Shown: piece after piece, positions 28,071 to 37,619 of the stretch
Position numbering within the stretch: the stretch's first letter is position 1
Layout of the letters: the number at the start of each line of letters is the position of its first letter
Source of the DNA: Caballeronia sp. dw_19
GTDB lineage: Bacteria > Pseudomonadota > Gammaproteobacteria > Burkholderiales > Burkholderiaceae
NCBI RefSeq assembly: GCF_018449515.1
Contig: NZ_JAAVUQ010000009.1
Coordinates: 62,001 to 126,000, forward strand
Reading direction: 5' to 3'
DNA length: 64,000 nucleotides
Translations under genes and position numbers: made by a program
Notes under the pieces: generated by a model
Seen by the model: only the letters and a program-made list of their open reading frames with translations
Told to the model about the DNA's origin: nothing
The model's database searches: none

Positions 28071-28377
28071 GTTAGCGGTCGGGGGTCAATGCCGGGTTGG
28101 TGCTTTCGGCCGTGGTGGTCTGCAAGAGTCGGATTTTCTCTTTATCACTATTAGCCACTGTGCGTGGCGGCACGTCATTTCTTTGTCCAAAGCGACAAAG
28201 AAACGAAGCAAAGAAAGCGCTTTTAAACCACGCTACCCTAAGTGTCCACAGCGTGCAGTTTCTATTCATAGGTGCCCCAAAAGCACGGTGCTCGCCAGAG
28301 CCACGGATGGTTGAACCCCTCCTTCTCGCGAATCCTGACACGAACACGCTTCGCCCCGTACGCTCTCGGGCAAGCAC
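28071..28377 (+). repeat. repeat arm, copy A left
   Basis: Starts GTTAGCGGTCGGGGG and ends CTCTCGGGCAAGCAC. It contains hairpin GCCAC/GTGGC at 28154-28168 and the perfect 10-bp hairpin TTTCTTTGTC/GACAAAGAAA at 28178-28203. Confidence 0.85.
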
Positions 28378-28715
28378 CATTGCCAATGAACCCGCACGGC
28401 CTTACAGGTATTTACTGCTGCGGTTTTTTGACGGGTTAGCTACCTGGTCTGTGCGACCGTATTCATAGGCCACAGCTTCATGCGTGTTTGTGTTTACTGC
28501 CTCAGTTTTTGTGAATTGGCTGCGCGTTCTGTACAGCCATTTTCGTCGGTTACGGCCACCCACATCTTCGCGGCCTCGTTTCTCGGCGGGTTGGCGACGA
28601 GGTTCGAGGCGCGTACACATTGGTGGTTGGTGTCCGCGGATAGCGCGGGGTGCCCCTTGGGCAGGTTCAATCACTGGTGGCGAAGCGTGTGGCCGTGCGG
28701 GTCCCTTGGCGAACT

Positions 28716-29019
28716 GTGCTTGCCCGAGAGCGTACGGGGCGAAGCGTGTTCGTGTCAGGATTCGCGAGAAGGAGGGGTTCAAACATCCGTGGCTCTGGCG
28801 AGCACCGTGCTTTTGGGGCACCTATGAATGAAAACTGCACGCTGTGGACACTTAGGGTAGCGTGGTTAAAGCGTTTTCTTTGCTTCGTTTCTTTGTCGCT
28901 TTGGACAAAGAAATGACGTGCCGCCACGCACAGTGGCTAATAGTGATAAAGAGAAAATCCGACTCTCGCAGACCACTAAGGCCGAAAGCACCAACCCGGC
29001 ATAGACCCCGACCGCTAAC
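28716..29019 (-). repeat. repeat arm, copy A right (inverted)
   Basis: Reverse complement of the left arm, from GTGCTTGCCCGAGAG to GACCCCGACCGCTAAC. Near-identical to the left arm across about 300 bp, so the pair could form a long cruciform or stem. Confidence 0.85.
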
Positions 29020-29098
29020 CCTGGAACCTGACACCCGGGCACTGACCCACCCGAGCCCACCAAAACCGGTCCACCGGCGCGAGCGAAACCCTTACCCC

Positions 29099-29308
29099 CT
29101 AAGTTGTTTTCATCCCGTTCAGGATCTTTGTCGCGGCAATCGGAATACGCGTGTCATCCCATTGCGCCAGCCATTGCACTTCCTTCGTCGTGAAAAACCC
29201 AGGCTGGTTACGCAATGCAAACTGCAACGAATCCACAATGTGATCTCGGATGATCTGGGGCGAATCTTCGTCGGTGACGATCGCGTGAAGGGCTTCGAGT
29301 GCGCTCAT
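29099..29308 (-). CDS. small hypothetical protein, 69 aa
   Basis: The product is not recognised. The chosen ATG gives MSALEALHAIVTDEDSPQI, a soluble acidic protein with a compact C-terminal half. That half includes FFTTKEVQWLAQWDDTRIPIA, and it ends KILNGMKTT. The frame stays open upstream to 29386 with a TTG start, adding a hydrophobic stretch; I preferred the internal ATG because the upstream part looks non-coding. Its stop codon lies 10 bp from composite repeat A, whose end forms its 3' region. Confidence 0.55.
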   Translation of the reverse strand: MSALEALHAIVTDEDSPQIIRDHIVDSLQFALRNQPGFFTTKEVQWLAQWDDTRIPIAATKILNGMKTT

Positions 29309-29535
29309 GGTGCAGGAGACCAAAATGATAGGTTGGCAAGAATGCTGGTAAACCATAACCCGATAAAAATCCGGAAAACAATTCAATTCAACGCTTTTTT
29401 AAACCCCTTTTCCACCCATTAGTGTTTTTACGTAGACGCGACGCAACAATCGCTGCTTGCATAACCCGATTGATCTTCAAAGCGATCTAATCGGCGTCAT
29501 GCTGCACTGCACCGTTCGGGTGTCATTCCATTTTC

Positions 29536-29586
29536 TTGACTTGTCTCCATGTCGCTGTTGTACTAAATAAAGTCAATTGATTTAGT
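29536..29586 (+). promoter_or_regulatory. promoter and AT-rich dyad of the sugar ABC operon
   Basis: TTGACT (29536) and TACTAA (29561) form a candidate -35/-10 pair with a 19-bp spacer. ACTAAAT and ATTTAGT at the ends of 29562-29586 are inverted arms covering the -10. The ROK regulator at the operon end is the likely binder. Confidence 0.5.
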
Positions 29587-29654
29587 CGGCGAACGCGTCC
29601 GGTGCGCTTCATCTTCTCGAAGCCGCGGACGAATAAAAATCTATGGAGCGAGAC

Positions 29655-30647
29655 ATGAAAAATCTTCGACGTGCCGCACGTGCGTCCTTCCTCGGACTTG
29701 CAGTTGCGTCGCTGGTGAGTTCAGGCGCGGCAATGGCGGCTGACCAGATCGCGATCGGCCTGATTACCAAGACCGACACCAATCCGTTCTTCGTCAAGAT
29801 GAAACAGGGCGCCGAAGAAGCCGCCTCGAAAGGCGGTGTCAAACTGATCACAGCAGCCGGCAAGTTCGACGGCGACAACGCAACCCAGGTGACGGCGGTC
29901 GAGAACATGATGACGGCCGGTGTGAAAGCCATCCTCATCACGCCGAGCGATACCAAGGCCATCGTGCCGACGCTCAAGAAAGCACGCGCGGCAGGCATTC
30001 TCGTGATCGCGCTCGACACGCCGACCGATCCGCAAGATGCCACCGACGCGCTGTTCGCCACCGATAACTTCAAGGCCGGCGTGCTGATCGGCGAATACGC
30101 AAAAGCCTCGTTTGCCGGCAAGCCCGCGAAGATCGCCACGCTCGACCTCGCGCCCGGCGTGACCGTCGGTGTCCTGCGTCATAACGGCTTCCTGCAGGGC
30201 TTCGGCGTGAAAGAGGGCGACCCGTCCGTGGTATGCAGCCAGGACACTCGCGGTGACCAGTCGAAGGGCCAGACGGCGATGGAAAACTGCCTGCAGAAGG
30301 AGCCGGGCATCAACCTCGTTTATACGATCAACGAACCCGCGGCGGCCGGTGCGTATCGTGCGCTCAAAGCAGCGGGCAAGGATAAGGACGTGATGATCGT
30401 GTCCATCGACGGGGGCTGTGAAGGCGTGCGCAACGTGAAGGCGGGCAGCTTCGCCGCCACCTCGCAGCAGTACCCGCTGTTGATGGCGCAGCAAGGTGTG
30501 CAGGCGGGGATCGAATACGCGAAGACGGGCAAGAAGGCGACCGGCTATCACGACACCGGCGTCACGCTCATCACCGACAAACCCGTGTCCGGCGTCGCGG
30601 CCAAGGACACGAAGTTCGGGCTGGATAACTGTTGGGGCAACAAGTAA
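29655..30647 (+). CDS. sugar ABC transporter periplasmic substrate-binding protein
   Basis: This 330-aa protein has a Sec signal peptide (basic MKNLRRAARAS, hydrophobic core, cleavage near AMAA-DQ). It is of the ribose/fructose-type binding protein family (Peripla_BP_4). The first strand reads IAIGLITKTDTNPFFVKMK, followed by ILITPSDTKAIVP and VMIVSIDGG. The C-terminus FGLDNCWG, together with the ROK regulator, is reminiscent of fructose-binding FrcB, but the sugar is not certain. ATG at 29655 follows GGAGCGAG. It is first in a binding protein-permease-ATPase-ROK set and feeds the downstream permease. Confidence 0.9.
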   Translation: MKNLRRAARASFLGLAVASLVSSGAAMAADQIAIGLITKTDTNPFFVKMKQGAEEAASKGGVKLITAAGKFDGDNATQVTAVENMMTAGVKAILITPSDTKAIVPTLKKARAAGILVIALDTPTDPQDATDALFATDNFKAGVLIGEYAKASFAGKPAKIATLDLAPGVTVGVLRHNGFLQGFGVKEGDPSVVCSQDTRGDQSKGQTAMENCLQKEPGINLVYTINEPAAAGAYRALKAAGKDKDVMIVSIDGGCEGVRNVKAGSFAATSQQYPLLMAQQGVQAGIEYAKTGKKATGYHDTGVTLITDKPVSGVAAKDTKFGLDNCWGNK

Positions 30648-30674
30648 GCCGTCGCGCCGCATTTGAACCCGCGG

Positions 30675-30709
30675 CCCGGGCTTGAGCCTCAAGGCGTTTC
30701 AAGCCCGGG
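30675..30709 (+). terminator. intra-operon hairpin after the binding-protein gene
   Basis: CCCGGGCTTGA and TCAAGCCCGGG form an 11-bp stem with a 13-nt loop between the binding-protein and permease genes. No strong T run follows at once. Such hairpins stabilise upstream mRNA so the binding protein is made in excess. Confidence 0.65.
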
Positions 30710-30757
30710 TTGCGCGAGCGGCGCATTTTTTCGATGTTGCTGTCGAGGTCCCGAGTC

Positions 30758-31744
<987 letters not shown>

Positions 31745-31756
31745 GGAGCCAAGCTC

Positions 31757-32539
31757 ATGAACGACACACTCAAACCCGTTCTGGAAGCGCGCGGCGTCAG
31801 CAAGCGCTACGGTTCCGTGACCGCACTCGACGGCGTCGATTTCGAACTGCTGCCCGGCGAAATCATGGCGGTCATCGGCGATAACGGGGCAGGCAAATCG
31901 TCGCTGATTAAGGCGCTTTCCGGCGCGCTGGTGCCCGACGAAGGGCAGATCCTGCTGGACGGAAAACCCGTGCATTTTCGCAGTCCGCTCGACGCGCGCT
32001 CGCAAGGCATTGAAACCGTCTATCAGGACCTCGCGGTCGCGCCGGCGATGAGCATCGCGGAGAACCTTTTTCTCGGGCGTGAGTTGCGGCGTCCCGGCAT
32101 CCTCGGCTCCGTGTTCATGATGATCGACAAGCGGCGCATGTTGCAGGAAGCCATCGCGCATATGGAGGGATTGCAGATCGGCATCCGTTCGATGAAGCAG
32201 GCGGTCGAAACGCTTTCCGGCGGTCAGCGACAGGGCGTGGCGGTGGCGCGCAGCGCGGCGTTCGCGCGACATGTGGTGATCCTCGATGAACCCACCGCCG
32301 CGCTCGGCGTGAAGGAATCGAACATGGTGCTGGAGTTGATCCGGCGCGTGCGTGATCGCGGGTTGCCCGTGATTCTCATCAGCCACAACATGCCGCACGT
32401 GTTCGAGATTGCGGACCGCATTCATATCCAGCGGCTTGGGCGACGCGCGGCGCTGGTCAATACGAAAGACATCCATATGTCGGAAGCCGTGGCCATCATG
32501 ACCGGTGCAAAGCAGGCCGACGTGCAGGCGATCGCCTGA
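31757..32539 (+). CDS. sugar ABC transporter ATP-binding protein
   Basis: This 260-aa single-domain ATPase has Walker A GDNGAGKSS, the signature LSGGQRQGV, Walker B VVILDEPTAALG and the switch histidine in ILISHN. Sugar ATPases of the RbsA type are about 500 aa with two domains. This half-size protein is the FrcA-like single-domain form, supposed to act as a homodimer. It follows the permease by 12 bp and precedes the ROK gene by 6 bp. The start has GAGGAG upstream. Confidence 0.9.
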   Translation: MNDTLKPVLEARGVSKRYGSVTALDGVDFELLPGEIMAVIGDNGAGKSSLIKALSGALVPDEGQILLDGKPVHFRSPLDARSQGIETVYQDLAVAPAMSIAENLFLGRELRRPGILGSVFMMIDKRRMLQEAIAHMEGLQIGIRSMKQAVETLSGGQRQGVAVARSAAFARHVVILDEPTAALGVKESNMVLELIRRVRDRGLPVILISHNMPHVFEIADRIHIQRLGRRAALVNTKDIHMSEAVAIMTGAKQADVQAIA

Positions 32540-32545
32540 TTGCCG

Positions 32546-33748
32546 ATGACGCCTTCAATGTCCGCAAGCACGGCAACGCCGAAGCCGGCCGGCATGCGGC
32601 AGATGAACGAGCGCATCGTGCTTCAGGCGGTGCGTGTCCACGGTCCGCTGCCAAAGTCCGAGATCGCGCGCCTGACGCATTTGAGCACGCAGACGACGTC
32701 GCTGATCGTGGATCGTCTGATAGACGATGGCTTGCTCGCCCGCGAGGCCAGGACGCGCGTGCGGGGACGCATGGGGCAGCCGTCGGTGCCGATCTCGCTG
32801 CGTGCTGATGGGGCGTTTTCCATCGGCGTGAAAGTGGGGCGCCGGAGTCTTGATGTGCTGACCATGGATTTTGCGGGGCAGGTGCATGCGCGTGATGTGA
32901 TCGAGTATGCGTATCCCGATCCGCGTACGGTGTTCGCTTTGCTGAGCGGGAAGATTGACCAGATGATGGTCGCGCTCGGCAATGACGCTACGAAGGTGGT
33001 TGGAATTGGTGTGGCGGCGCCGTTGTGGCTTGGTGGCTGGCGCAATTTCTTCGATACCCCGCCGGACGTTTTCGCCGCGTGGAATGAGATCGATATCAGC
33101 GCGCGAGTCCAGGCGCTGACCACGTTGCCGGTGGAGTTCGCGAAGGACACCACCGCTGCTTGCGCCGCTGAATTGCTGATGGGGCAAGGGCGCGGATTGA
33201 GCGATTTTCTTTACGTGTTTATCGGCACGTTCATTGGCGGCGGGCTGGTCATTGATGGACGGCTGCATGCCGGGCCGAAGGGGAATGCCGGTGCTATCGG
33301 GTCGTTTCCGCTGATGAGCGAAGGCACGCCGCAGTTGCTCAATGTGGCGTCAGTGTATGTGCTGGAAAAGCGCTTCATCGATGCCGGTTTTCCTGCTGCT
33401 GCTGCTCACGATCAACGGGCGCTGTCGGCGCAATTGTGGCCTTTGTGCGAGGCGTGGCTCGATGCCGCGTGTCCGGCGCTCGCCACGGCTATTGCAACGG
33501 CGGCGGCGCTGGTCGACGTCGACGCGATCGTGATTGATGGGGAGCTGGATCGCCAGTTGTTGCGGGAGGTGTTGAGCCGGACCAATTCGGCGCTCGATGC
33601 CTTCGACTGGCAGGGGATGGTGCGGCCGAGACTGGTTGAAGGGGAGATAGGCGCCGATGCCCGGGCAATGGGCGGTGCAATCCTGCCGTTGTATGCGCAT
33701 TTTGCGCCCCGTTATGTGTTGTTCCTGAAGTCGGGGTTGAGTGGGTGA
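32546..33748 (+). CDS. ROK-family transcriptional regulator
   Basis: This 400-aa protein has an N-terminal winged HTH (GPLPKSEIARLTHLSTQTTSLIVDRLIDDGLL) and a C-terminal ROK sugar-kinase-like domain. The sugar-binding region reads FIGTFIGGGLVIDGRLHAGPKGNAGAIG. It probably represses the upstream ABC operon and is released by the imported sugar. The classical zinc-binding cysteines of ROK repressors are not obvious here. The ATG at 32546 overlaps nothing but lies 6 bp from the ATPase stop. Composite repeat B begins right after its stop codon. Confidence 0.88.
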   Translation: MTPSMSASTATPKPAGMRQMNERIVLQAVRVHGPLPKSEIARLTHLSTQTTSLIVDRLIDDGLLAREARTRVRGRMGQPSVPISLRADGAFSIGVKVGRRSLDVLTMDFAGQVHARDVIEYAYPDPRTVFALLSGKIDQMMVALGNDATKVVGIGVAAPLWLGGWRNFFDTPPDVFAAWNEIDISARVQALTTLPVEFAKDTTAACAAELLMGQGRGLSDFLYVFIGTFIGGGLVIDGRLHAGPKGNAGAIGSFPLMSEGTPQLLNVASVYVLEKRFIDAGFPAAAAHDQRALSAQLWPLCEAWLDAACPALATAIATAAALVDVDAIVIDGELDRQLLREVLSRTNSALDAFDWQGMVRPRLVEGEIGADARAMGGAILPLYAHFAPRYVLFLKSGLSG

Positions 33749-33780
33749 TTGGCGGGAAGGGTTGCTAGGTTTTGGGGGGG

Positions 33781-34060
33781 CGGTCGGTCGGGGTCAATGC
33801 CGGGTTGGTGCTTTCGGCCGTGGTGGTCTGCGAGAGTCGGATTTTCTCTTTATCACTATTAGCCACTGTGCGTGGCGGCACGTCATTTCTTTGTCCAAAG
33901 CGACAAAGAAACGAAGCAAAGAAAACGCTTTAACCGCTCTACCCTAAGTGTCCACAGCGTGCAGTTTCTATTCATAGGTGCCCCAAAAGCACGGTGCTCG
34001 CCAGAGCCACGGATGTGTGAAACCCTCCTTCTCCGAACACCGATACCCACACGCTTCGCC
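33781..34060 (+). repeat. repeat arm, copy B left
   Basis: Contains the same hairpins as copy A, GCCAC/GTGGC at 33862-33876 and TTTCTTTGTC/GACAAAGAAA at 33886-33911. It ends in ACACGCTTCGCC before the shared ACCAGTG module. Confidence 0.8.
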
Positions 34061-34355
34061 ACCAGTGATTGAACCTGCCCAAGGGGCACCCCGCGCTATC
34101 CGCGGACACCAACCACCGAATTTGTACGCACCTTGAACCTCGTCGCCAACCCTGCTGGAAACGAGGCCGCAACGGTGCATGGGGCCGTAGTTGGTGAAAA
34201 GAATCGTGCGGGCCGCGCAACAACCCACCAAACATGAAGCCGTAAATATGCGTTCGGCCGTGTAGCCCACCAAAAAAAGTAGCGCACGCTCGGCCAACGC
34301 ACCAAGAAGCGCGGCAGCGAATACGCGCGAGGCCGTGCTCATTCGTGGGCGTTCG

Positions 34356-34660
34356 TGCTTGCCCGAGAGCGTACGGGGCGAAGCGTGTTCGTGTCAGGAT
34401 TCGCGAGAAGGAGGGGTTCAAACATCCGTGGTTCTGGCGAGCACCGTGCTTTTGGGGCACCCATGAATGAAAACTGCACGCTGTGGACACTTAGGGTAGC
34501 GTGTTTGAAAGCGTTTTCTTTGCTTCGTTTCTTTGTCGCTTTGGACAAAGAAATGACGTGCCGCCACGCACAGTGGCTAATAGTGATAAAGAGAAAATCC
34601 GACTCAGGCAGACCGCTAACGCCGAAAGCACCAACCCGGCATCAACCCCGAACCGCTAAC
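34356..34660 (-). repeat. repeat arm, copy B right (inverted)
   Basis: Starts GTGCTTGCCCGAGAG and ends CCGAACCGCTAAC; the reverse complement of the arms in A and C. Confidence 0.85.
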
Positions 34661-34728
34661 CCCGGAACCCCAGCATCGCCCCCCCACCAAGCCCACCAAA
34701 ACCCCGTCCACCGGCGCGAGCGAACTTC

Positions 34729-35058
34729 TCAATCACGACTGGCTTCAATCAGGGCTTTCAGCTTGGCGCGTTCTTCCGCCACACCCTGCGGCGTTTGCGG
34801 CCAATCGAGAACAACGCCGCTGTTCATCGCTTCCCGCGTGAGGGCGGCATAACGTGATTTGCTGATCTTGTCTTCTTTCATCGACTCGCTCAGTTCGTGC
34901 TTGATACCCTGCGGGAATTGCGGATAAGCCTCGGCGAGAGACGCATATTGGCGCGCATCGATCTCGGTCGATTCTTTCGTGATCGCCCACGAGGCAACGA
35001 GCACGATCGCCACGAACGGGACCAGGGTGTATCGGAGGAAAAATTGGATTGGCTTCAT
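34729..35058 (-). CDS. small membrane or periplasmic protein, 109 aa
   Basis: The product is not recognised. It starts MKPIQFFLRYTLVPF, with one membrane-spanning or signal-anchor helix (FVAIVLVASWAI). A soluble about 80-residue tail rich in Glu and Lys follows (EIDARQYASLAEAYPQFPQG...). The frame is open upstream through two copies of a 36-bp hairpin repeat, giving the repeated peptide TITADESAA. I chose the ATG at 35058 because those repeats look like leader DNA. Its 3' end abuts composite repeat B. Confidence 0.6.
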   Translation of the reverse strand: MKPIQFFLRYTLVPFVAIVLVASWAITKESTEIDARQYASLAEAYPQFPQGIKHELSESMKEDKISKSRYAALTREAMNSGVVLDWPQTPQGVAEERAKLKALIEASRD

Positions 35059-35130
35059 GGTTGCGGCTGATTCGTCAGCCGTTATTGTAGAGCTGGTTGC
35101 GGCTGATTCGTCAGCCGTTATTGTAGAGCG
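35059..35130 (-). repeat. 36-bp tandem repeat with hairpin, two units
   Basis: Two units (35059-35094 and 35095-35130) differ in their last base only. Each contains CGGCTGA and TCAGCCG around a 4-nt loop and a TACAAT -10-like box on the minus strand. They lie directly before the ATG at 35058, so they may form tandem operators or leader hairpins. Confidence 0.8.
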
Positions 35131-35172
35131 TCGCAGTTTTTTTACCTGTGTCACTCCTCCGCCGGACAAAAT

Positions 35173-35210
35173 GAAAAGGCTGTTCCAACTTTCGTTGGAA
35201 CAGCCTTTTC
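35173..35210. terminator. perfect bidirectional terminator
   Basis: GAAAAGGCTGTTCCAAC and its exact complement form a 17-bp stem with loop TTTC. It lies downstream of the YeaQ-like gene on the minus strand. Confidence 0.9.
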
Positions 35211-35254
35211 ATTCAACCCGAAAGCTCATACGCGCAAATCGGGTCTCACATGTT

Positions 35255-35509
35255 TCAGACCCGGCGGCGCACGACCAGCCCCCAGACGAACAGCAGGACG
35301 ATAGCGCCGACCACGGAGGCAATCCACCCCGCAGCCTGTCCTTCGTGATACCAGCCGAGTGCGCGGCCGGCATAGCCCGCCACGAGCGAGCCGGCAATGC
35401 CCAGCAGAATGGTCATGATCCAGCCGATGCTGTTGTCGCCCGGTTTGATTGCCCGGGCGATCAAACCAATAATGCCGCCGATGATGATGGTGCCGATAAG
35501 TGAAAGCAT
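35255..35509 (-). CDS. GlsB/YeaQ/YmgE family stress-response membrane protein
   Basis: This 84-aa protein is almost entirely two to three hydrophobic segments. It begins MLSLIGTIIIGGIIGLIARA and carries GIAGSLVAGYAGRALGWY and a C-terminal VRRRV. This is the transglycosylase-associated (GlsB/YeaQ) family, inner membrane, linked to stress but without defined activity. The ATG at 35509 is the family start; the upstream open frame is longer. A strong terminator follows at 35173-35210. Confidence 0.88.
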   Translation of the reverse strand: MLSLIGTIIIGGIIGLIARAIKPGDNSIGWIMTILLGIAGSLVAGYAGRALGWYHEGQAAGWIASVVGAIVLLFVWGLVVRRRV

Positions 35510-35759
35510 GAAGATTCCTTCGTAGTGTTGGCAAAACGCCCGGCATTCCGGGCGCGCGCCGGCGCACCCTTTGCACGCGACACTTCTGTAACAAAAAGAC
35601 GGGTGGCGCGCAAAGTGCCCGTCGAGTAGACCGATCAGCCAGCGTGTGGGCATTTTCGACGATGCCGGGGCTTCATGCAGGTTAAAATTCGTCGCTTAAG
35701 CACGGTGCAACACCCGCGCGCTCCCATACCGTTTCATGCAACTCGAGCTTCTTATCCCC

Positions 35760-36257
35760 ATGACCGATTCAGACCCCGATCTCCAACCCGCCGAAGACAC
35801 CACGCTCCACGAAGACCGCCTCTGGCGTGACGACGGCTGGACCGCAAGGGTGATCAAGAACGAGGATGACGACGGCTGGGCGGTCCAGATGATCAAGGAC
35901 GGCGAAGCCGAACCGGCGCTCACCGGTCCCTGGACCATGGGCCGCGACAAGAAGAATCCCAAGCCGCTCGATCCGAACGCGTTCCGCACGCTGGTCAAGA
36001 CGGCCTCCGAAGTATTGCGTCGGCACGAGCAACAGCGCCACGCAATGCTTCACAAGGATTTTACGGTTCGCGCGGACGGCGAGGATGTGACGGTGTCGCT
36101 GGATATCGTGCCCGACGAGGACGATCCCTACGCAGACCTGAAGGCGCTCGATTCGTTCGGTGCGCTGCTTGCCCACGTGCGGGTGTCCGCGGGATTCAAG
36201 CTCAGCAAGACCAGCGCGCAGGCCTGGGTGGACAACGACTTCCGCAAGCCTGACTGA
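35760..36257 (+). CDS. conserved hypothetical protein, 165 aa
   Basis: Not a family I recognise. It is a soluble, acidic protein with no transmembrane segment. It opens MTDSDPDLQPAEDT, has a WRDDGWTARVIKNEDDDGWAVQMIKDGEAEP repeat-like first half and an LVKTASEVLRRHEQQRHAM helix. A beta-rich middle (DFTVRADGEDVTVSLDIVPDED) follows. An upstream in-frame ATG at 35736 is possible. The GC-rich codon pattern supports coding. It neighbours the lipid A acyltransferase on the opposite strand and no function is implied. Confidence 0.65.
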   Translation: MTDSDPDLQPAEDTTLHEDRLWRDDGWTARVIKNEDDDGWAVQMIKDGEAEPALTGPWTMGRDKKNPKPLDPNAFRTLVKTASEVLRRHEQQRHAMLHKDFTVRADGEDVTVSLDIVPDEDDPYADLKALDSFGALLAHVRVSAGFKLSKTSAQAWVDNDFRKPD

Positions 36258-36269
36258 TCGCGGCACGCG

Positions 36270-36299
36270 CTGACACTGATACTGAGACTGAGACTGACA
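36270..36299 (+). repeat. hexamer tandem repeat CTGANA x5
   Basis: CTGACA, CTGATA, CTGAGA, CTGAGA and CTGACA run without a gap between the 165-aa gene and the acyltransferase gene. It is probably a slippage relic. Confidence 0.7.
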
Positions 36300-36324
36300 C
36301 GCCTGGGCGGCGTGCAGCACAGGT

Positions 36325-37200
36325 TCAATAGACGCCGGCTACACCCTCCGGCCGGTGCTTGAAGCGGCGATGCACCCAGTAGTATTGCTCCGGAAAACGC
36401 ACTATTTGCGATTCCAGGAACTCGTTCATCCGGCGGGCATCGGTTTCGTCGCTTTGCGAGGGAAAGTCGGCGAGCGGCTCGAAAATCGTCATCTTGTAGC
36501 CCTTGTAATCGGGCAGCACTTCGGTCACGAACGGCACCACGCGCGCGCCCCCAAGGCGCGCCAGCCGCGACACCGACGTCAGCGTGCAGGCCTGTACGCC
36601 GAAGAACGGCACGAATACCGAGTTTTCGATGCCGTGGTCCATGTCGGCGGCCAGCATCACCGAACCGCCCTTGCGCAGCAGCTTCAGAATGCGACGGGCA
36701 CTGTCGGCGCGCATCACCATGTCGGCGCCGAAACGGCCTCGCTGCTCCACGGCGAGCGTGTTGAGCCGCTTGCTGGACATCGGCGTGTAAAGCGCGGTGA
36801 TGGGTAGCTTCATGGAGTACAACATGCAGCCCACTTCAATGGCGACAAAGTGGAAGCCCATGAAAATGGTGGGCGGTGAGTTTTCGTCATCGAGATCGAT
36901 ACGGCTTTCGAGCTGCACCAGTTTTTCGATAGCGGGAGCCGAACCGAACCACTGCACGCCGCGCTCTACATAACTGCGCACGACGTGACGAAAATGCGAA
37001 CGTCCGAGCAATTCGTATTCAGCGGCGGTCTTTCCGGGAAAACATAATTGCAGATTGACCTGCACAATATGTTTTCGACGGCTCGGAATGCAATAAAGCA
37101 GTGCGCCAAGGCCGCTGCCGAATCGCGCGACCAGGCCATAAGGCAGGCGCGCGAGCGAGCGGAGCAGCGCTACGACGAGCGCGAAACCGATGTTATTCAA
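36325..37200 (-). CDS. lipid A biosynthesis lauroyl-type acyltransferase (LpxL/HtrB family)
   Basis: This 291-aa protein transfers a secondary acyl chain to Kdo-lipid A at the inner membrane. It shows the LpxL family order: N-terminal hydrophobic helix, the H-x4-E box (GFHFVAIEVG), MSSKRLNTLAVEQRGRFG, and a C-terminal YYWVHRRFKHRP. I chose TTG at 37200 because AAGGGG lies 7-12 bp upstream and the protein then starts LNNIGFALV; a TTG at 37263 is an alternative. Lauroyl versus myristoyl preference cannot be told. Confidence 0.85.
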   Translation of the reverse strand: MNNIGFALVVALLRSLARLPYGLVARFGSGLGALLYCIPSRRKHIVQVNLQLCFPGKTAAEYELLGRSHFRHVVRSYVERGVQWFGSAPAIEKLVQLESRIDLDDENSPPTIFMGFHFVAIEVGCMLYSMKLPITALYTPMSSKRLNTLAVEQRGRFGADMVMRADSARRILKLLRKGGSVMLAADMDHGIENSVFVPFFGVQACTLTSVSRLARLGGARVVPFVTEVLPDYKGYKMTIFEPLADFPSQSDETDARRMNEFLESQIVRFPEQYYWVHRRFKHRPEGVAGVY

Positions 37201-37263
37201 ACTTGCCCCTTGAAACGGGCGGCGAAATGCGTATGACGAGCGCCGGGTAAATTTAAACTTCAA

Positions 37264-37619
37264 CGATTGGCGCGCAGCCGGATGTTGAAGAGGAGTAACG
37301 GCGAAACCCAGGCGCGGCGAGAGTGATTAACCCTTCAGCCGGGGAACCAAGAGGCGAAAAAGCCGCGGAACAGGCATGTTCCGGAGAGCGTCCGACGCTG
37401 CAGGAATCTTGAGCGTTGCGGGTAATTCGCGGACCTGCGCCAAGGTAAAAGTCGAAAGTGCCGCCATGATCGCACACACGGACTCCGGCATACAGTTTTG
37501 GCGTGCCTACCAAGTCTTACATGCAAGCCTTACACGCATGTCATATATGCGCTTATTACAATGTGGCACGATGATTCGATTGCGGCGCGCACAGCTTCGC
37601 CTACAACGGAGATAAAGCC
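37264..37619. other. intergenic region upstream of YciI gene
   Basis: About 360 bp with divergent promoters presumed for the acyltransferase and the YciI gene. I see no gene, no clear operator and no RNA. Short frames here have no family similarity. Confidence 0.4.

Larger units (their letters stand above)
28028..29088. repeat. composite inverted repeat A
   Basis: About 1.06 kb between the convergent GGDEF-EAL gene and a small minus-strand gene. Left arm 28071-28377 and right arm 28716-29019 are inverted copies, differing at only about a dozen positions by eye. The centre 28378-28715 is unique in orientation relative to copies B and C. The right end carries the shared terminal sequence CCACCGGCGCGAGCGAAA, 10 bp from the next stop codon. 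The left end runs into the upstream CDS. No transposase is encoded. Confidence 0.85.
33749..34724. repeat. composite inverted repeat B
   Basis: About 0.98 kb between the convergent ROK gene and a small membrane-protein gene. Left arm 33781-34060 and right arm 34356-34660 are inverted relative to each other, flanking a centre of about 295 bp. The right end reaches CCACCGGCGCGAGCGAA, 4 bp short of the next stop codon; the left end starts right after the ROK stop. It shares arms and terminal sequence with copies A and C. The central module starting ACCAGTGATTGAACC lies next to the left arm, opposite to copy A. Confidence 0.85.

Noticed and set aside
28028..29088. Composite repeats as IS elements or CRISPR
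   Set aside because: There is no transposase frame, no short regularly spaced repeats and no cas genes, so neither term fits.
34355..34852. 165-aa open frame across the right arm of composite repeat B, with similar frames in A and C
   Set aside because: The frame is broken by indels in the other arms, and the opposite orientation is equally open. No ribosome site or family similarity, so treated as repeat DNA.
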